A stretch of 64,000 nucleotides of DNA from Escallonia rubra (GCA_033065855.1 JAVXUO010000523.1:1-64000), one strand, 5' to 3'. Numbered from the stretch's first letter, positions 9,715 through 21,700 are shown. Numbers and translations: made by a program. The notes: generated from the letters alone by a model not told the origin.

Positions 9715-10165
9715 CCATTACATTGTATATCGGACATAAAAGAAAACCAAAATTTTTTCTGCGATGCCGTCCGCTACATTATATAGCGGACATAGAAGAA
9801 GACCAAAAGTTTTTCTGCGATGCCGTCCGCTACATTATATAGCGGACATAGAAGAAAACCAAAAGTTTTTTCTGCGACGCCGTCCGCTACATTATATAGC
9901 GGACATAGAAGAAAACCAAAATTTTTTCTGCGATGCCGTCCGCTACATTATATAGCGGACATGCCGTCCGCTACATTATATAGCGGACATAGAAGAAGAC
10001 CAAAAGTTCAGAGCGATGACGTCCGCTACATTGTATAGCGGACATAAATGAAGACCAAAAGTTTTTTGCCATTACGTCCGCTTCATTGTATAGGGGACTT
10101 AAAATAACCCCAAAAAATTAGGGCTCTGCATATCCGTCCGCTTCATTGTATAACGGACGGGGCTG
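9715..10165. repeat. Second palindrome array (about 9 copies)
   Basis: Units of about 57 bases each hold GTCCGCTA-CATTATA-TAGCGGAC followed by ATAGAAGAAGACCAAAAG and a T-run. Two copies sit back to back at 9936-9985. Copies toward 10165 are diverged (CTTCATTGTATAACGGAC). This array lies just beyond the 3' end of the transposase gene. Confidence 0.9.
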
Positions 10166-10294
10166 ACAAAGATAAAAAAAAAAAAAAAACTTAAGACTTT
10201 AGATTTGATTTGATGGCCTCTCATAGGTCCATCAGATAAAAAATTCCAGTATTCGGTCGAAAAATTATTACAAATGTCAAACTTATACAAAAAA

Positions 10295-12589
10295 TTAAAG
10301 GTCCACTGCAGCTTGTTCGTCCTCATCTTCGGCGTCATCTTCTTCCCCGTCTTGCAAACCCCCTGAACTTATCCCCAGTGCCTTGTAATGGTTCCGCTTG
10401 TCGTGGTCGGTCATTTTGTTGCACAATGCACACCTTCGCAGCTTTTTAGGTTGAGTTGCCGTTTTAATAAAGCTTTTCTTCCGCGTAAATGTCTTGCGGC
10501 CTTTCGTTTGCGATATAATTGGATCCAACGGCCGGATATCATTGTCGTCTTCCTCCCCCGGCTCGTCATCTTCTGACCCCGTCGTAGGCTCGGTGTCAAC
10601 TAGATTGGTGACGGAAGCTGCTTCCAACTGGTCGACGATGGGCTCTTGCTGCTGAGCTACCTCGATGAGATATGTATATCCGACCATTGTAGCAGCACCC
10701 TTTACGGACAAACGGGCGAACATCGTCACCAGATGATTATACCATAACGTCTCTGATTCTTCAAAGTCAGTAAACGGGTGCTCCGGAAAGGCAATGGTCC
10801 CATGCAACCTGTTTGCACCTTTCGTCCACCGTGGCAAGACGTATTTATCGGAGATTGTCCTGATATTCTTCTGGATGAAAAACCGCAGAATGTGTCTACA
10901 CAGGATGCCATGGAACTCAAACTTCTTGCAAACACATGTCACCGAGTCCGTCAATGTGTCGTGGCTCACCGTATACATTCTGCGCAGCTTCTCAGGAACG
11001 AGGTCATTCACGAGCGAATAAACCTTGTACTCACGCGTAGACTTTTCTGCCACCTTGTTTATACAGTACCGTCCCGATTTCTGCAGCTCTACTTGGTATA
11101 ACAAGAAGATCTCCTTCGTATAGACTTTGGCACCGTTCAGCTCCAGCGGGGTCTCAAGCAACCTTCTCCTCTGTTTGTACGTGGTTGCAAAGTCTGCAGC
11201 CCTTTCTTTCACGAACAACGATGCAACCGCTTTCTGTGCGGATGTGACGAAACTCTTCAAATTGGTAGTTGTACCCACGTAACTATCGAACATGGCATTC
11301 ATAGATTCACTCCTGCCCGTCGTTTTCATGCCCGCAGAAAAATGCCTCATCGTGTAAACGCCAATCCATTGCTCTTTGAGCTCGTACAAGTGCTGGAGCC
11401 ACCCGTTGTCTTGCAATGAGTAATCCTCAACAAGCTTTTCCCACCTCTCCTCAAATTCCTCAATCGTTAACGACTTGCTAACGCACGTGTCAAAATCCTG
11501 TTTAAAGTCTGGAAACTTTGCGTACACGTGATGCAAACGTTCGGGGTATTTGTTGCTTATGTGCCAAGTGCACAAGTTGTGTCGAGTATCTGGGAAGACG
11601 GTGGCAATAGCCTTCTTCATTGCCAAATCTTGATCGGTGATGATTACGTTGGGTGCTTTGAAGTTCATGGCTTCCAGCCACGCCCTAAACAACCATTCAA
11701 AAGAACTCTCGCTCTCGTCCCTTAACAAGGCGAACCCGAACAGGATGGAGTGATAATGATGATTGACCCCCGTGAAAGGGGCAAACGGCATCGAGTACTT
11801 GTTGGTACGGTATGTGGTGTCGAAAGTCACGACATCCCCAAAATGCTTATAAGCAAGCCTCGAACGACCGTCGACCCAAAAAATTGTGCTAACTCGATGC
11901 TCGTCGTCAAGTTTATAATCGAAGGTAAACTGCGGGTCCTCCATCTGTATCCGCTTCAATAGGCTCATTGTGGCTTGAGCATCATTGAGGTCATACGCGG
12001 CTCGTCTATGGGTTCGGACCGCTTTACGAACGTCTGTCGTGTTAAAGTTTAAATTTTGAATTCCCACATCCTGTTCAGCAAGAACATTAATCATGTCGGT
12101 ACGTCCTAGCCGCGCATCGCTCATTGTGTGAATTAGGCTCCTCGCGACCTTACCCATCTTCATGTGTTGATGCATCTGACTCACCTTAGAAGGGGTTACT
12201 AACGGGTGATTGTGTGCCAGTTCCAAGCTGCTAATAAGCCAATGATCTTGCTTGGCTTTATAGCTCACGAACATCTTGACCTGGCAATTCGTTCGCGCAA
12301 AGAAGTCCCGTCTTCTGCGCGAATATCCTATTTCGCCATCACTGTCATCGTTGCATACGCGTGACTCATTTTGCACTGGGTTTCTACCCCTATGGCACTC
12401 GTATAAGCGAGAGCATATCTTTTTCGTTACGTTGCTCGTTCTTGAAGTCTTTATTCTAATGCCAAATCCAACCCTCAATGAATACGCTCGGAAACATTCT
12501 CCAGCTTCCTCCAATGTTTGAAAGGTTCGTCCTAGATACGGATCACTAGCATCTACGGGGGTGTTGGAGCTCGACACGAAATCAGACAT
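10295..12589 (-). CDS. FAR1/FHY3-type Mutator-like transposase, intact
   Basis: An uninterrupted single-exon frame of 764 residues. A FAR1-type DNA-binding domain (about residues 16-125; GRTFQTLEEAGECFRAYSL and ELAHNHPL, with paired Cys/His) is followed by a MULE DDE transposase core. The core has VVTFDTTYRTN (first Asp), then VIITDQDLAMKKAI (second Asp) and TWHISNKYPERL. A SWIM zinc finger follows near residues 550-575 (CVCKKFEFHGILCRHIL). The tail holds a CALCNKMTDHDKRNH mini-finger and an acidic stretch. This order is that of FAR1/FHY3-derived and Jittery-type MULE transposases, so it should catalyse excision and insertion of this element and its small relative. It is transcribed inward from the right end. 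Confidence 0.93.
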   Translation of the reverse strand: MSDFVSSSNTPVDASDPYLGRTFQTLEEAGECFRAYSLRVGFGIRIKTSRTSNVTKKICSRLYECHRGRNPVQNESRVCNDDSDGEIGYSRRRRDFFARTNCQVKMFVSYKAKQDHWLISSLELAHNHPLVTPSKVSQMHQHMKMGKVARSLIHTMSDARLGRTDMINVLAEQDVGIQNLNFNTTDVRKAVRTHRRAAYDLNDAQATMSLLKRIQMEDPQFTFDYKLDDEHRVSTIFWVDGRSRLAYKHFGDVVTFDTTYRTNKYSMPFAPFTGVNHHYHSILFGFALLRDESESSFEWLFRAWLEAMNFKAPNVIITDQDLAMKKAIATVFPDTRHNLCTWHISNKYPERLHHVYAKFPDFKQDFDTCVSKSLTIEEFEERWEKLVEDYSLQDNGWLQHLYELKEQWIGVYTMRHFSAGMKTTGRSESMNAMFDSYVGTTTNLKSFVTSAQKAVASLFVKERAADFATTYKQRRRLLETPLELNGAKVYTKEIFLLYQVELQKSGRYCINKVAEKSTREYKVYSLVNDLVPEKLRRMYTVSHDTLTDSVTCVCKKFEFHGILCRHILRFFIQKNIRTISDKYVLPRWTKGANRLHGTIAFPEHPFTDFEESETLWYNHLVTMFARLSVKGAATMVGYTYLIEVAQQQEPIVDQLEAASVTNLVDTEPTTGSEDDEPGEEDDNDIRPLDPIISQTKGRKTFTRKKSFIKTATQPKKLRRCALCNKMTDHDKRNHYKALGISSGGLQDGEEDDAEDEDEQAAVDL

Positions 12590-13280
12590 TGTGAAACAAG
12601 ACCTATGTAGAAATATAGACTACGCTTAACAATCAAATGACATTTTCAACTGAAAATATTACCTAAAAATTATCTTGACGAATAGACCAATTTAAGATGA
12701 CAAATATACCATATACATAATTTCAAAAGTCTCCAATTTTGCTAATTATAGATTTATTGAACATAACAAATTAAAATTACTAAGATAAATAGACAAATTC
12801 ATCATGTCAAAATACAACAAACGTATCTCAAAAAAACCGAATTTAAATAGGATAGATGTGCCGAAGTTAGCGCCCTCAAAAAAATCAAAATTAACTACAA
12901 TAAACTTCTTTAAAGTTAACAAATTAATTTCTAGAACATCACAAGTTGATGAATAGAGTGGCAAATTTCTAGAATATCATCAAAAATCTATACTTTTTTG
13001 TCCAAAAAAAATATATATACTTCATCAGTCAATCTGCCCAGAAAATATTTGAGATCAGAAATTAACCTTGCTTGATTGAAGATTGAAGCAAGTGTTACTC
13101 GAAGCTTGAGGGCAGCCGAAAAAGGAAGCAAGTGAATCCGAAGGAAAAGAAAATTTTGCCGAAAGAGCTGAGAATTAAGGAACCCTGGGGTATATGGGAA
13201 GTAATGTCCGTGATACTGTATAGAGGAAATTATTCCCGACACTGACATGTGCAGAAATAAAGACCTAACATCCCTTTCAA
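12590..13280. other. AT-rich subterminal region, no gene
   Basis: Between the transposase start and the right terminal repeat lies AT-rich DNA with no supported coding frame. It is the likely promoter and leader of the transposase. One diverged palindrome (TGTCCGTGATACTGTATAGAGGA at about 13205) is present. Confidence 0.6.
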
Positions 13281-13481
13281 CGGGACAGGCCCTGACAGGT
13301 GTCAGCCTAGGGTACGTCCGCTACACAGTATCGCAGACGTCTTTTTGTTGTCTCCCATCAGGACTTTAATGTCCTCCGCCATACAGTGTAGCGGACAGGT
13401 GCGGAGGGGCAAAAAGGTAAAAAAATCCCGTCCACGATATGCAACTTCTCCTATTTTGCTAGCGCTCTCAACGGATCAGCT

Positions 13482-13483
<2 letters not shown>
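13281..13483. repeat. Right terminal inverted repeat of the large MULE
   Basis: Complement of the left terminal repeat, from CGGGACAGGCCCTGACAGG to CAACGGATCAGCTCC. About 100 bases corresponding to the left hairpin and adjoining palindrome are missing: the sequence jumps from AAAAATCCCGTCCACGATA to GCAACTTCTCC. The outermost 43 bases are nearly identical to the left end. Confidence 0.88.

Positions 13484-13519
<36 letters not shown>
13484..13519. repeat. (TA)n tract between the two TIR elements
   Basis: Thirty-six bases of TA lie between the right end of the 12.6-kb element and the left end of the 1.46-kb element. Both elements use this tract as a flank. Confidence 0.95.
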
Positions 13520-13521
<2 letters not shown>

Positions 13522-14975
13522 GAGCTGATCCCTTGACAGCGTAGGCAAAATAGGATATCTTGCCAGCGCGATCTGGCCGTCCATCCCGAAGGGATGGACG
13601 GTCCAGATCACTTTTATTTGCGGCGCTGTCAGTCGTCCGCTACACTGTGTAGCGGACGGATCTTTTACCTTTTTGCCCCTCCGCCCCGTCCGCTACACTG
13701 TATCGCGGACGGACTTTTTTAATTTTTTTTAAGCTCGTCCGCTACATTATGTAGCGGACAAGTTTTTCTGATAGAAATGACAGTTTGTTAGGTCCGCTAC
13801 ATTATGTAGCGGACAAGTTTTCAGTCCATTTTTCTCATTCTTCCATTAATTTTCCTGACATCTCTGTCTCTCTTTATCATCAATTTATGACTCTTTGACT
13901 CTTACTCTGTCTCTCTCCTTCCCATCTCTTTTCTCTGCCTCACCGAATTGAGCTTCAGCGACTCGAGCTGCTTGAACTGGCGCCAGAGACGAGCCGGCGT
14001 CACCGTGTAGCACAGCGCGATTCCGGCGTCATCGACTCGCGTTCCGCTCCTCCATTCGCGGGAGAGTAACGACGACCACGCTGCGAAGCTGAATGGAAAA
14101 AAGAAATTCAGTAGAAGAGTCAAAGAGACGGAGGACCGAATTCCTAGGGGATCGAGTCTGAAAATTCCTGGGGATCAAGTTCCTTGGCCCGATTCTGGCC
14201 GGTAGTAACCGGTGACCGGATCTGGCACCCAAGGCGTGTAGGCGTTCGAAGTTCTGTCATTTTGCTCCTCGTAACTTCTGTCATTTTGCTCCTTTAGAGG
14301 TTTTGAAGTGTTGCTGATCTCCGCGAGTTCCCGACAATGGGACGGTAGCTGGGCCCCACTATGCCTTGTTTCCTAAAGTGTCGCTGGATTTTCCATGGAA
14401 CCCAGAAAATGGAATGCAGAGGTTTTGAGAGGAAGAGTAGAAGCAGAACTGGCGGGAGGGAGGGAAGATGCACCAACTTTTATAGGGACCACATGGTTTG
14501 ATTGTGTCCGGCGAGCTAATTTGAGACGAGGCCGTCGTCATCTCCGCCGGTTGGATCATGGAGAGGTGCAGCGGCATGAGATTATATGTATATGTAAGAG
14601 AAAGGACAGTGAGAGAAACGAGAGAGAGAGAGAGAGATGTCATAAGGACAATGAGAGAAAGGACCGAAAAAGAGAAAGAAAAAGTATTGTCTGTCTACTT
14701 GTCCGCCGTAACAGGCTGCCATTGATGGTGGAAAAACGTGTCCGCTACCTAATGTAGCGGACGAGCTTAAAAAAAATTAAAAAAGTCCCGCTACACAGTG
14801 TAGCGGACGGGGCGGAGGGGCAAAAAGGTAAAAAGATCCGTCCGCTACACAGTGTAGCGGACGACTGACAGCGCCGCAAAAAAAAGTGATCGGGACCGTC
14901 CATCCCTTCGGGATGGACGGCCAGATCGCGCTGGCAAGATATCCTATTTTGCCTACGCTGTCAAGGGATCAGCTC

Positions 14976-14977
<2 letters not shown>
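13520..14977. mobile_element. Non-autonomous MULE relative (1.46 kb) sharing the terminal repeat
   Basis: Both ends read GGGAGCTGATCCCTTGACAG inward and continue as terminal inverted repeats of about 240 bases. These contain the same hairpin and the same GTCCGCTA/TAGCGGAC palindromes as the 12.6-kb element. The interior (about 13820-14735) has no transposase. It holds GC-rich, gene-like sequence and a GA-rich stretch. A minus-strand frame of 73 codons (13902-14123) could be a captured gene piece, but it is not recognised. The element depends on transposase supplied in trans, plausibly from its neighbour. Confidence 0.9.

Positions 14978-15029
<52 letters not shown>
14978..15029. repeat. (TA)n microsatellite, right flank of the TIR elements
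   Basis: A TA tract of about 52 bases follows the right end of the small element. Confidence 0.95.
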
Positions 15030-15031
<2 letters not shown>

Positions 15032-15763
15032 CATCTTTTCAAAAATGAAAAATAAAAATAACACCGGCCTCCTCAAAATAGATCTCAGATTATGGCACGG
15101 GCAACCGGCAAGCCGCACGGATGGGCATTTTTTGGACGACATTCTTTTTCCCCTAAGTTAAAAGTAAATAGCATTCGTCTCTATTTTGAGCATTGTTGTA
15201 ACGAGCACAATTGAGTACTGATGAAATGATTAATTGTAACCAAAATCAATGAGACGAAACGGAAGTATCAATCAATATGCCATATGAATTGCTGTTAGGC
15301 CTAACGTGGTGGACCACACTAGAATCCAGGCACTACTAGTTGCATAAGATGGCCAAGTAACTGCTAGTAATAGACCAAAGAGAGTAATCAAATTGACGCG
15401 TAGCTAAACTTGCAATTGCGATCAATCCGTTACACTTCATTTTCCACGCGTACATGTCAACACCCGCTCTTTTTAGCTCCTTGCTATAGAACAAGAAAAA
15501 AGGTCTAATTAGTTCGGGCAATTGAACAGCAACCGCGCAGTGGACTCAACCACGACATTGTTTCCCGATCTCAGAAACAGATAGATAAACTTTTAATGCC
15601 CTTTGCCATACACTAGATGGCAATAAAAAAGTTAGCAACTGGTAACGCCTAACCTCATTTATACACCAAAGACGAAATACGCAAATCGCCAAAAACTAAA
15701 CGCACAGCAGAAATATACCAGTTTAGTTTATAGATTATGGATATTGCATCGAACTCTCAAGCT
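15030..15763. other. Intergenic region downstream of the RED/SMU2 gene
   Basis: No supported coding frame, RNA gene or transposon end was seen. The part near 15700-15763 is the likely 3' UTR of the minus-strand gene that ends at 15764. Confidence 0.5.
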
Positions 15764-18700
15764 TCATATTCGAAGCTTCTTTCCAGGATGTGAATCCTCA
15801 TCATACATACCCCCGGTATCATCATTTGTCTCACCCTTCTCCATCTTCTTCTTAGCAAGTATCTTGTTAATCTTGTGCAACTCATTTGTAAGCTTCTGGT
15901 CTTTGTTTTGCTTCCGCGTCTTCCGACCATCTTGCATCTTCACACCAAACTGGAATGCAGCTTTTGGCATTGCTTCCTTCTGCTCGTTGTATGTTGCCCA
16001 ATCCTCTTCTGTCTCGAAGTCCCATCGATGAAGGCGGCCCTTTGCCTGTCGTACAAGAAAACCAGTATTACAGCCACTTGAACGGTAACTAGAGGATTTC
16101 TGCAGCAACTAACTCACTAAATACCATTCTTAATTGCAAAAATAGGTCAGAAAGAGTTTGTGCCATTATGTTTTCACTCATATATTCATGAAAAAAGAGA
16201 AAAGTGGAAAAAATACTTACTCGTCCCCCCATATCCATTTTTGACAAATCGTCTTCATCATCGCTGTCCACAACTTCACGATTATACTCTTGGTAACCTG
16301 GATAGCACTCTGAGTAACTATCAGATATGAAATTCGGATCCTTCTCCCGAGCATCTTTCTCTCTCAGTTGTAGAAGCCTCTGATCATCCCGCTTGAATAC
16401 TGACCCTAAACCCCGATCCTTGTCTTCTTGGGTCATGAAGCGCGGGTCCTGTTGAATATTTAAAGCTGCTTCCATATCATAAGGCTGGATGTTTTGCTGG
16501 AGGTATTGATCAGGATAAGCCAACTGCTCAGCATATTGGTAATCCTGCCATTCCCCCTGATAACCACCAGCAAGTGCTTGTGCTTGCAGAGTATCATATC
16601 CATTCTGGAAAAGTCAACAGGAAAACTCAATGTATTATTCATTTCTATTTATCTTTTCAATTTTCTACAGTTTTGTTTTCAGAAGATAACATACTGCTGA
16701 TTGCCAATCATGAGAAGGCTCAGCAGGCCGGGCTGGACCGTAAATGGGTTCACCAAAGTAGGAAGTCCTCTCCTTATTCCGAGGAGATTCTTCCATGTCT
16801 TCTGAAATTGGGCTTTGGCTCATATCTTTACTAGGGATAGCATAGTCAGTGCCCTCTCCTACAAATATATCATCCTCCTCGGCTCTAGCAACAGCAGGGA
16901 CCTGTTTATCTCTTGAATCAAGATGATTATTTCTAGGAGGTGGTGGAGGTGGTGCAAGAATTTCTCTGCCAGTTTGAACCTTTGATAGATCAGGCATGGA
17001 CATCTTCTTTTCTTCATCGTATTCACCAGGATTAAGATATAGCTTTCCTGCATGATCAACTTCAAATTTCTAACTGGAAATAAAACTACACAAAAAATGG
17101 GAGGGATAACAATAGCAGATGGCGGAATACACATCATAGTTAATTGGTCCAAAAACAGAAGTGGTAAGCATAATTTTGTTTGGAGCAGGGGTGATCATAC
17201 AGTTACCGACAAATAAACAAAACCACTAAACACACACATAAAACCAGACACAGACATGCCGCACATTAACAAAATATCATCCAAAACTCACATTCAGAGC
17301 TCCAGATATTGCACGGGATACAGCTGCATTATGAAGAAAAGCTCAAACATATTTTTAAACACTTCATATCACCACACGAAAACAAAATAATCAACTGAAC
17401 CACATCATATTGTTTTTTACTCACAGCATATCCCACTTACCAACCCAGAGGCTTTTCAAAAATTATCATGCATCCAGTAATAAAAATGAAAAGGAAAGAG
17501 AACGAAGAAGGAAAAACAAGAAGGGTGTGAAAATGACAGCAAGCTAAGGGAAAAAAGTACAAAGCCAACACCTTTCCCATCTTTTTCCTTCCTCTTCTTC
17601 TTGAGAACCTTCCCAGATGATCCAAGCCGAAGATACGACATAATTTTAGCAATTCTATCTAGCACTGAACCATCAACACTGACGGTAATCATTACCTGTG
17701 ACAATGAATAAAGTATAAACTACAATAGCAGCAACACTATGGAAATCTGAACTAGTGCCAAAAAATGGAAGAGAAACCTCAGGGTCTGGACAGTCATGTT
17801 TACTTCTTTGCAGAGTGGTTGGGATATCGTTGGAAAATCCACTTTCCTGCATGCATAAAGCAAATTTAGATTAGAAATTAATTTTAGGTGAAGGAATCAA
17901 TTACATCCATGCAAAAGAAGGCTCTTAGAGTTCAGGATATTATGCAATCACGGCAGTAGAACGTCACATTTTCTTTGCAGGTTCGGTATAATTTGGTTAG
18001 TATCAACAGGCATACAAGAAAGTAATTGGCGCAGAGTCGGAAAGCCTCTCCAGGAAAGTTGGGAAAAGGATGCGTATATTGATCGTTAGAAGAAGAGAGA
18101 GAAGCTCCACTTAATAGAGGTCTATAAGCTAGAAGAGGAGTCTGATAGATAGCCTGATGGGGGATATGCCTTACCTAAATCTCCGACCAATTCGGGCAGA
18201 AGTCCCTACTGGAGTTTAGCACAGGTCGGAAAGAAGTGTACTGATTCTAAGAAGCATTTCCATAGGCAGGCCCTTTTTCGGAATAAATTGATGGTTAAAC
18301 AAAATGAATATGCATCATAATTTCATATTATGACTCCATATTGTTGTATCAACCTAGATTTATTCCCCCTCACATCCAGTGAGTGAAAATGTAGTCAACA
18401 CCTACAACCGATCCCCTTCTCTCCAAATCGCCCACCTCGCCGGGGGGGGGGGGGGGGGAATAAGTAAGAATACAATAGAAAGTGAGAAACATCAAACGAC
18501 AATGCCATAGTGCTTTGGCTTCTGATGCATTCATCTGCTTTCCAGTCCAATACGAAAAGCTTCCCTGACATAATTTCCTTCATTCTTTTGCATTATTCTT
18601 TTATTTTGTGTGGATGGAAGGGTGGATTGGTTGTGTGTGTGTTTGTGTTTGGGGGGGGGGGGGCTTCGCAAATGGAGATGATGAGGATATAACCGTACTA

Positions 18701-21700
18701 AAACACCGGGTATGGGCTGTCCTAGCCGTCAAGGCCACACATCAACCTCCATATGTCTCCTATTCAATTAAACCATCTCTAGGACCTCTAGTTTGTGTTG
18801 GCCAGTCAGTTAAAGAGTACAAATTAGAGACGTAAAGCACATTACCATGTTGAAAATAAACGCCATCCTCCCCGGAAGGAACATATCATTTGGCTTAATG
18901 CCAGTATCGGGCTTGACTATCCACTGATAAGCTGACTGCCACGTGAAATATAAAATAAAAGCATGTTAGTAACTCCACGCTACAAATTGTTAAACTTTAT
19001 AGAGTATTCTCAATTTGTGGATGGACCTTAGCAGTTGCAGTGCGGAATGACAATGCTTTTTCTTCCTTGGATGCTCTGTTGGGGGAAGTATGTTAGTGAA
19101 TGAAATTTACAAGTATGAAAGCGAAACGTACATGTTAGTTTAACAAAAAGGTTGGTAATAGCAGTCTCACATCGGCTTGAAAGTAGTTGTAAAATTTATT
19201 ATTGACTGGAAGAGCAACAGGAACAAAGAAAGAAGTATCCCCTCAAGAAGGTGTTCAATTTAGCAATGTGGTTCATTAAGAATTGACAAAAGGCATTAGT
19301 TTGACTAATGCACGTATCTTCAATGAACTTTAAGCCTGCTTGTGTATATTTTCTCTAACCTTATAGGAGGACCTATCGTACTAAAACACTCAGTTCGACT
19401 AATGCACATACAATTCTATGAACCCCGCACCTTGAAAATAATTTTACAGTAGATTGCTAGGAACTGAAACAATGCACAACCAAAAAGGTTCCACCCAAGC
19501 AACTATCTCTTGTGGATAAACTGCTAATTTATAGCTATAAAAATATTTTCTATTTTCTAAGTAATTTGTAGCTATAATTTGCAACGATCTATCTTTATTT
19601 TACAATTACTTACATGGACATGATTCAAATAAAAGCTGTAAACTTGTGTTCGTATGGAAATCCTTATGGTTTTCTATTTTGGTTGCTGAAAACCATCACT
19701 CTGTTTTCTATTTGGAAACCAAACTTGGAAATGTTTGTAAACAGGCAAAACATTTGTGTCTCTCTTTTAAGGAGGTAGAATGTCGATCTCCTTCATCAAC
19801 AGCAATAAAGGTCTGTTCCACTCCAATAACTTAGGGTCTTTCTTCTCACGTTTTCTTCACATCTCCACCATAGCTATAATCTGCAACAATCTATCTTTAC
19901 TTTGCAATTACTTTCATGGAAAACGATTAAAATAATAGGTGTAAACTTGTCTTTGCATGGAAATCCTAGTGGTTTTTTATTTTGGTTGCTGAAAACCATC
20001 ACTCTATTTTCTATCTGGAAACCAAACTTGGAAGTGTTTGTAAACAGGTTATAACATTTGTGCCTCTCTTTTAAGGAGGTAGAATGTTGAACTCCTTCAG
20101 CAAAATAAATTGGAGTCTGTTTCACTCCAATGAATTACAGTTTTTCTTCTCATGTTTTCTTCACATCTCCACCATACCTCATGCTGCTGTCTCCCCATCA
20201 TCACCTGATCCACCATTGCTAGCATCATCTTCTTCATCCCAACCACAAAATATACCAGCAGCCCCACCACCACCACCACCTCTAGCGCAACCAAACCCCA
20301 CAACTTCCATACACACTACCACCATACCGACAAAATGAATACAACACAAAATAAACTGGGCTTAGATCTGATCAAACGAGATATAAGGAGGGACTGTGAA
20401 GCTATACGATGATCTAAGGACGAGATAAACAGCAGATTATAGGAAGGGAAAAAAGCCAGAAGCCGTTGAATCAACCAAACTAGTTTTTGAAATAATCATA
20501 ATCAAAATCAAAAATGAAAAGCCCTGCATACAATAACATTAAGGTGATAGCATAAACGTTTAGTTGAGCAAAAACAGGGGTGGGAAGGTTAGAAGTCACA
20601 ACTATAGAAGGCTTTGGGTGGGAGCGGGAAGTAGTTGTTCTGGGACGGGAGCATCACTAGCATATAATATTCCATCAACGAACATTTGGTCATTGCTCTA
20701 GATTTTGGTGGCTGGATAGACGGTAGTGATCTGAATGCACTGGATAGACAAGCAACAAGATAGTAAATCCAATCATCTATCTGTTGCAGGCTGCTATTTC
20801 TACACGATAGACACTCAAGCCAAAAAAATTATATTGCTACGAACTCTACTCCCCCCAATTCTTTACATCTAAAAGCGGATTAGATCAGGATTCTTTGAGT
20901 TACATATTTGGTTAACTGACATGATGCAAACCCCTACGTGTAAATGCCATAAAGTTATTGATCACATCTGAGTATCTTTTTGTTCTTCAACTACCAATGA
21001 GCATATCATCAGATTTTGTAGGTTTCAATTGCTCAAAATGGTGTGTCGAAAAGAGTATATGCCACGTCAGGGAACTCGTGAATCTGCCTAATCACTTTAT
21101 TCCCCCTGCTATTGCCCAGCCTAAACTATAATTCCGATACCCTTCCCTGTCATGAGTAGCTCATTATACGAAAACTGTATCCAAACGAAACATTTTTTTT
21201 CCCGCTTGAGTTAATATTTTCTTGCCCTTTCTCTGCTTGTTCCTTTCTCCCACTGCCAGCAAACTACCCCTAGCAACCAGCAACTGTCTCATTCGAACGG
21301 AGCATTCTAAACTTGTTCAGCTTTGTTAATAAACAGCCTGTATAGTTAACTTACCAAATATAGAATACTAATTTCTAGGGAATACTAATTTCTAGGGATT
21401 CTTGTCTAGTTCCTAATATAGATCATGTAACCTGTATAAATAGTCTTCTATTCAGATCAATGAGACAGGGAATATGGGTTTATTTGCTCTCTGAATTGTT
21501 TCATGGTATCAGAGCCATCGGCTCGATTTTTCTGGGGTTTTTCTTTTGGGTTCAAGGGTTTTGTTTTTCAATACCGGAACTGATTTGGTGTCGTCACCAA
21601 CTCCGGTGACAGTTTAGTCTCACAGCCACCCCAGGGAGGTGCGTACGGTGGTTTCCGGCCAGTCCTCAAAGTTCGGTGGCTGGGTTCCCTGCGAGTGGGT

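Larger units (their letters stand above)
862..13483. mobile_element. Large Mutator-like element (12.6 kb) with PMD-Ulp1 gene, FAR1-type transposase and palindrome arrays
   Basis: The ends are inverted copies: GGAGCTGATCCGTTGAGAGC at the left and its complement at the right, continuing as long terminal inverted repeats. Both ends abut TA tracts. Inside, left to right: a PMD-Ulp1 gene (+), a tandem palindrome array, two divergent small paralogous genes, a 133-bp inverted repeat, a captured B3 fragment (-), a second palindrome array, and an intact FAR1/MULE transposase (-). FAR1/FHY3-type transposases with a MULE DDE domain and a SWIM finger mark Mutator-like elements, and Ulp1 and PMD cargo is known from plant MULEs. 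The intact transposase and matching ends suggest recent, possibly autonomous, activity. The right terminal repeat is shorter than the left. Confidence 0.9.

Noticed and set aside
10388-12521. Plus-strand frames across the transposase gene
   Set aside because: They are antisense shadows of the intact minus-strand transposase.
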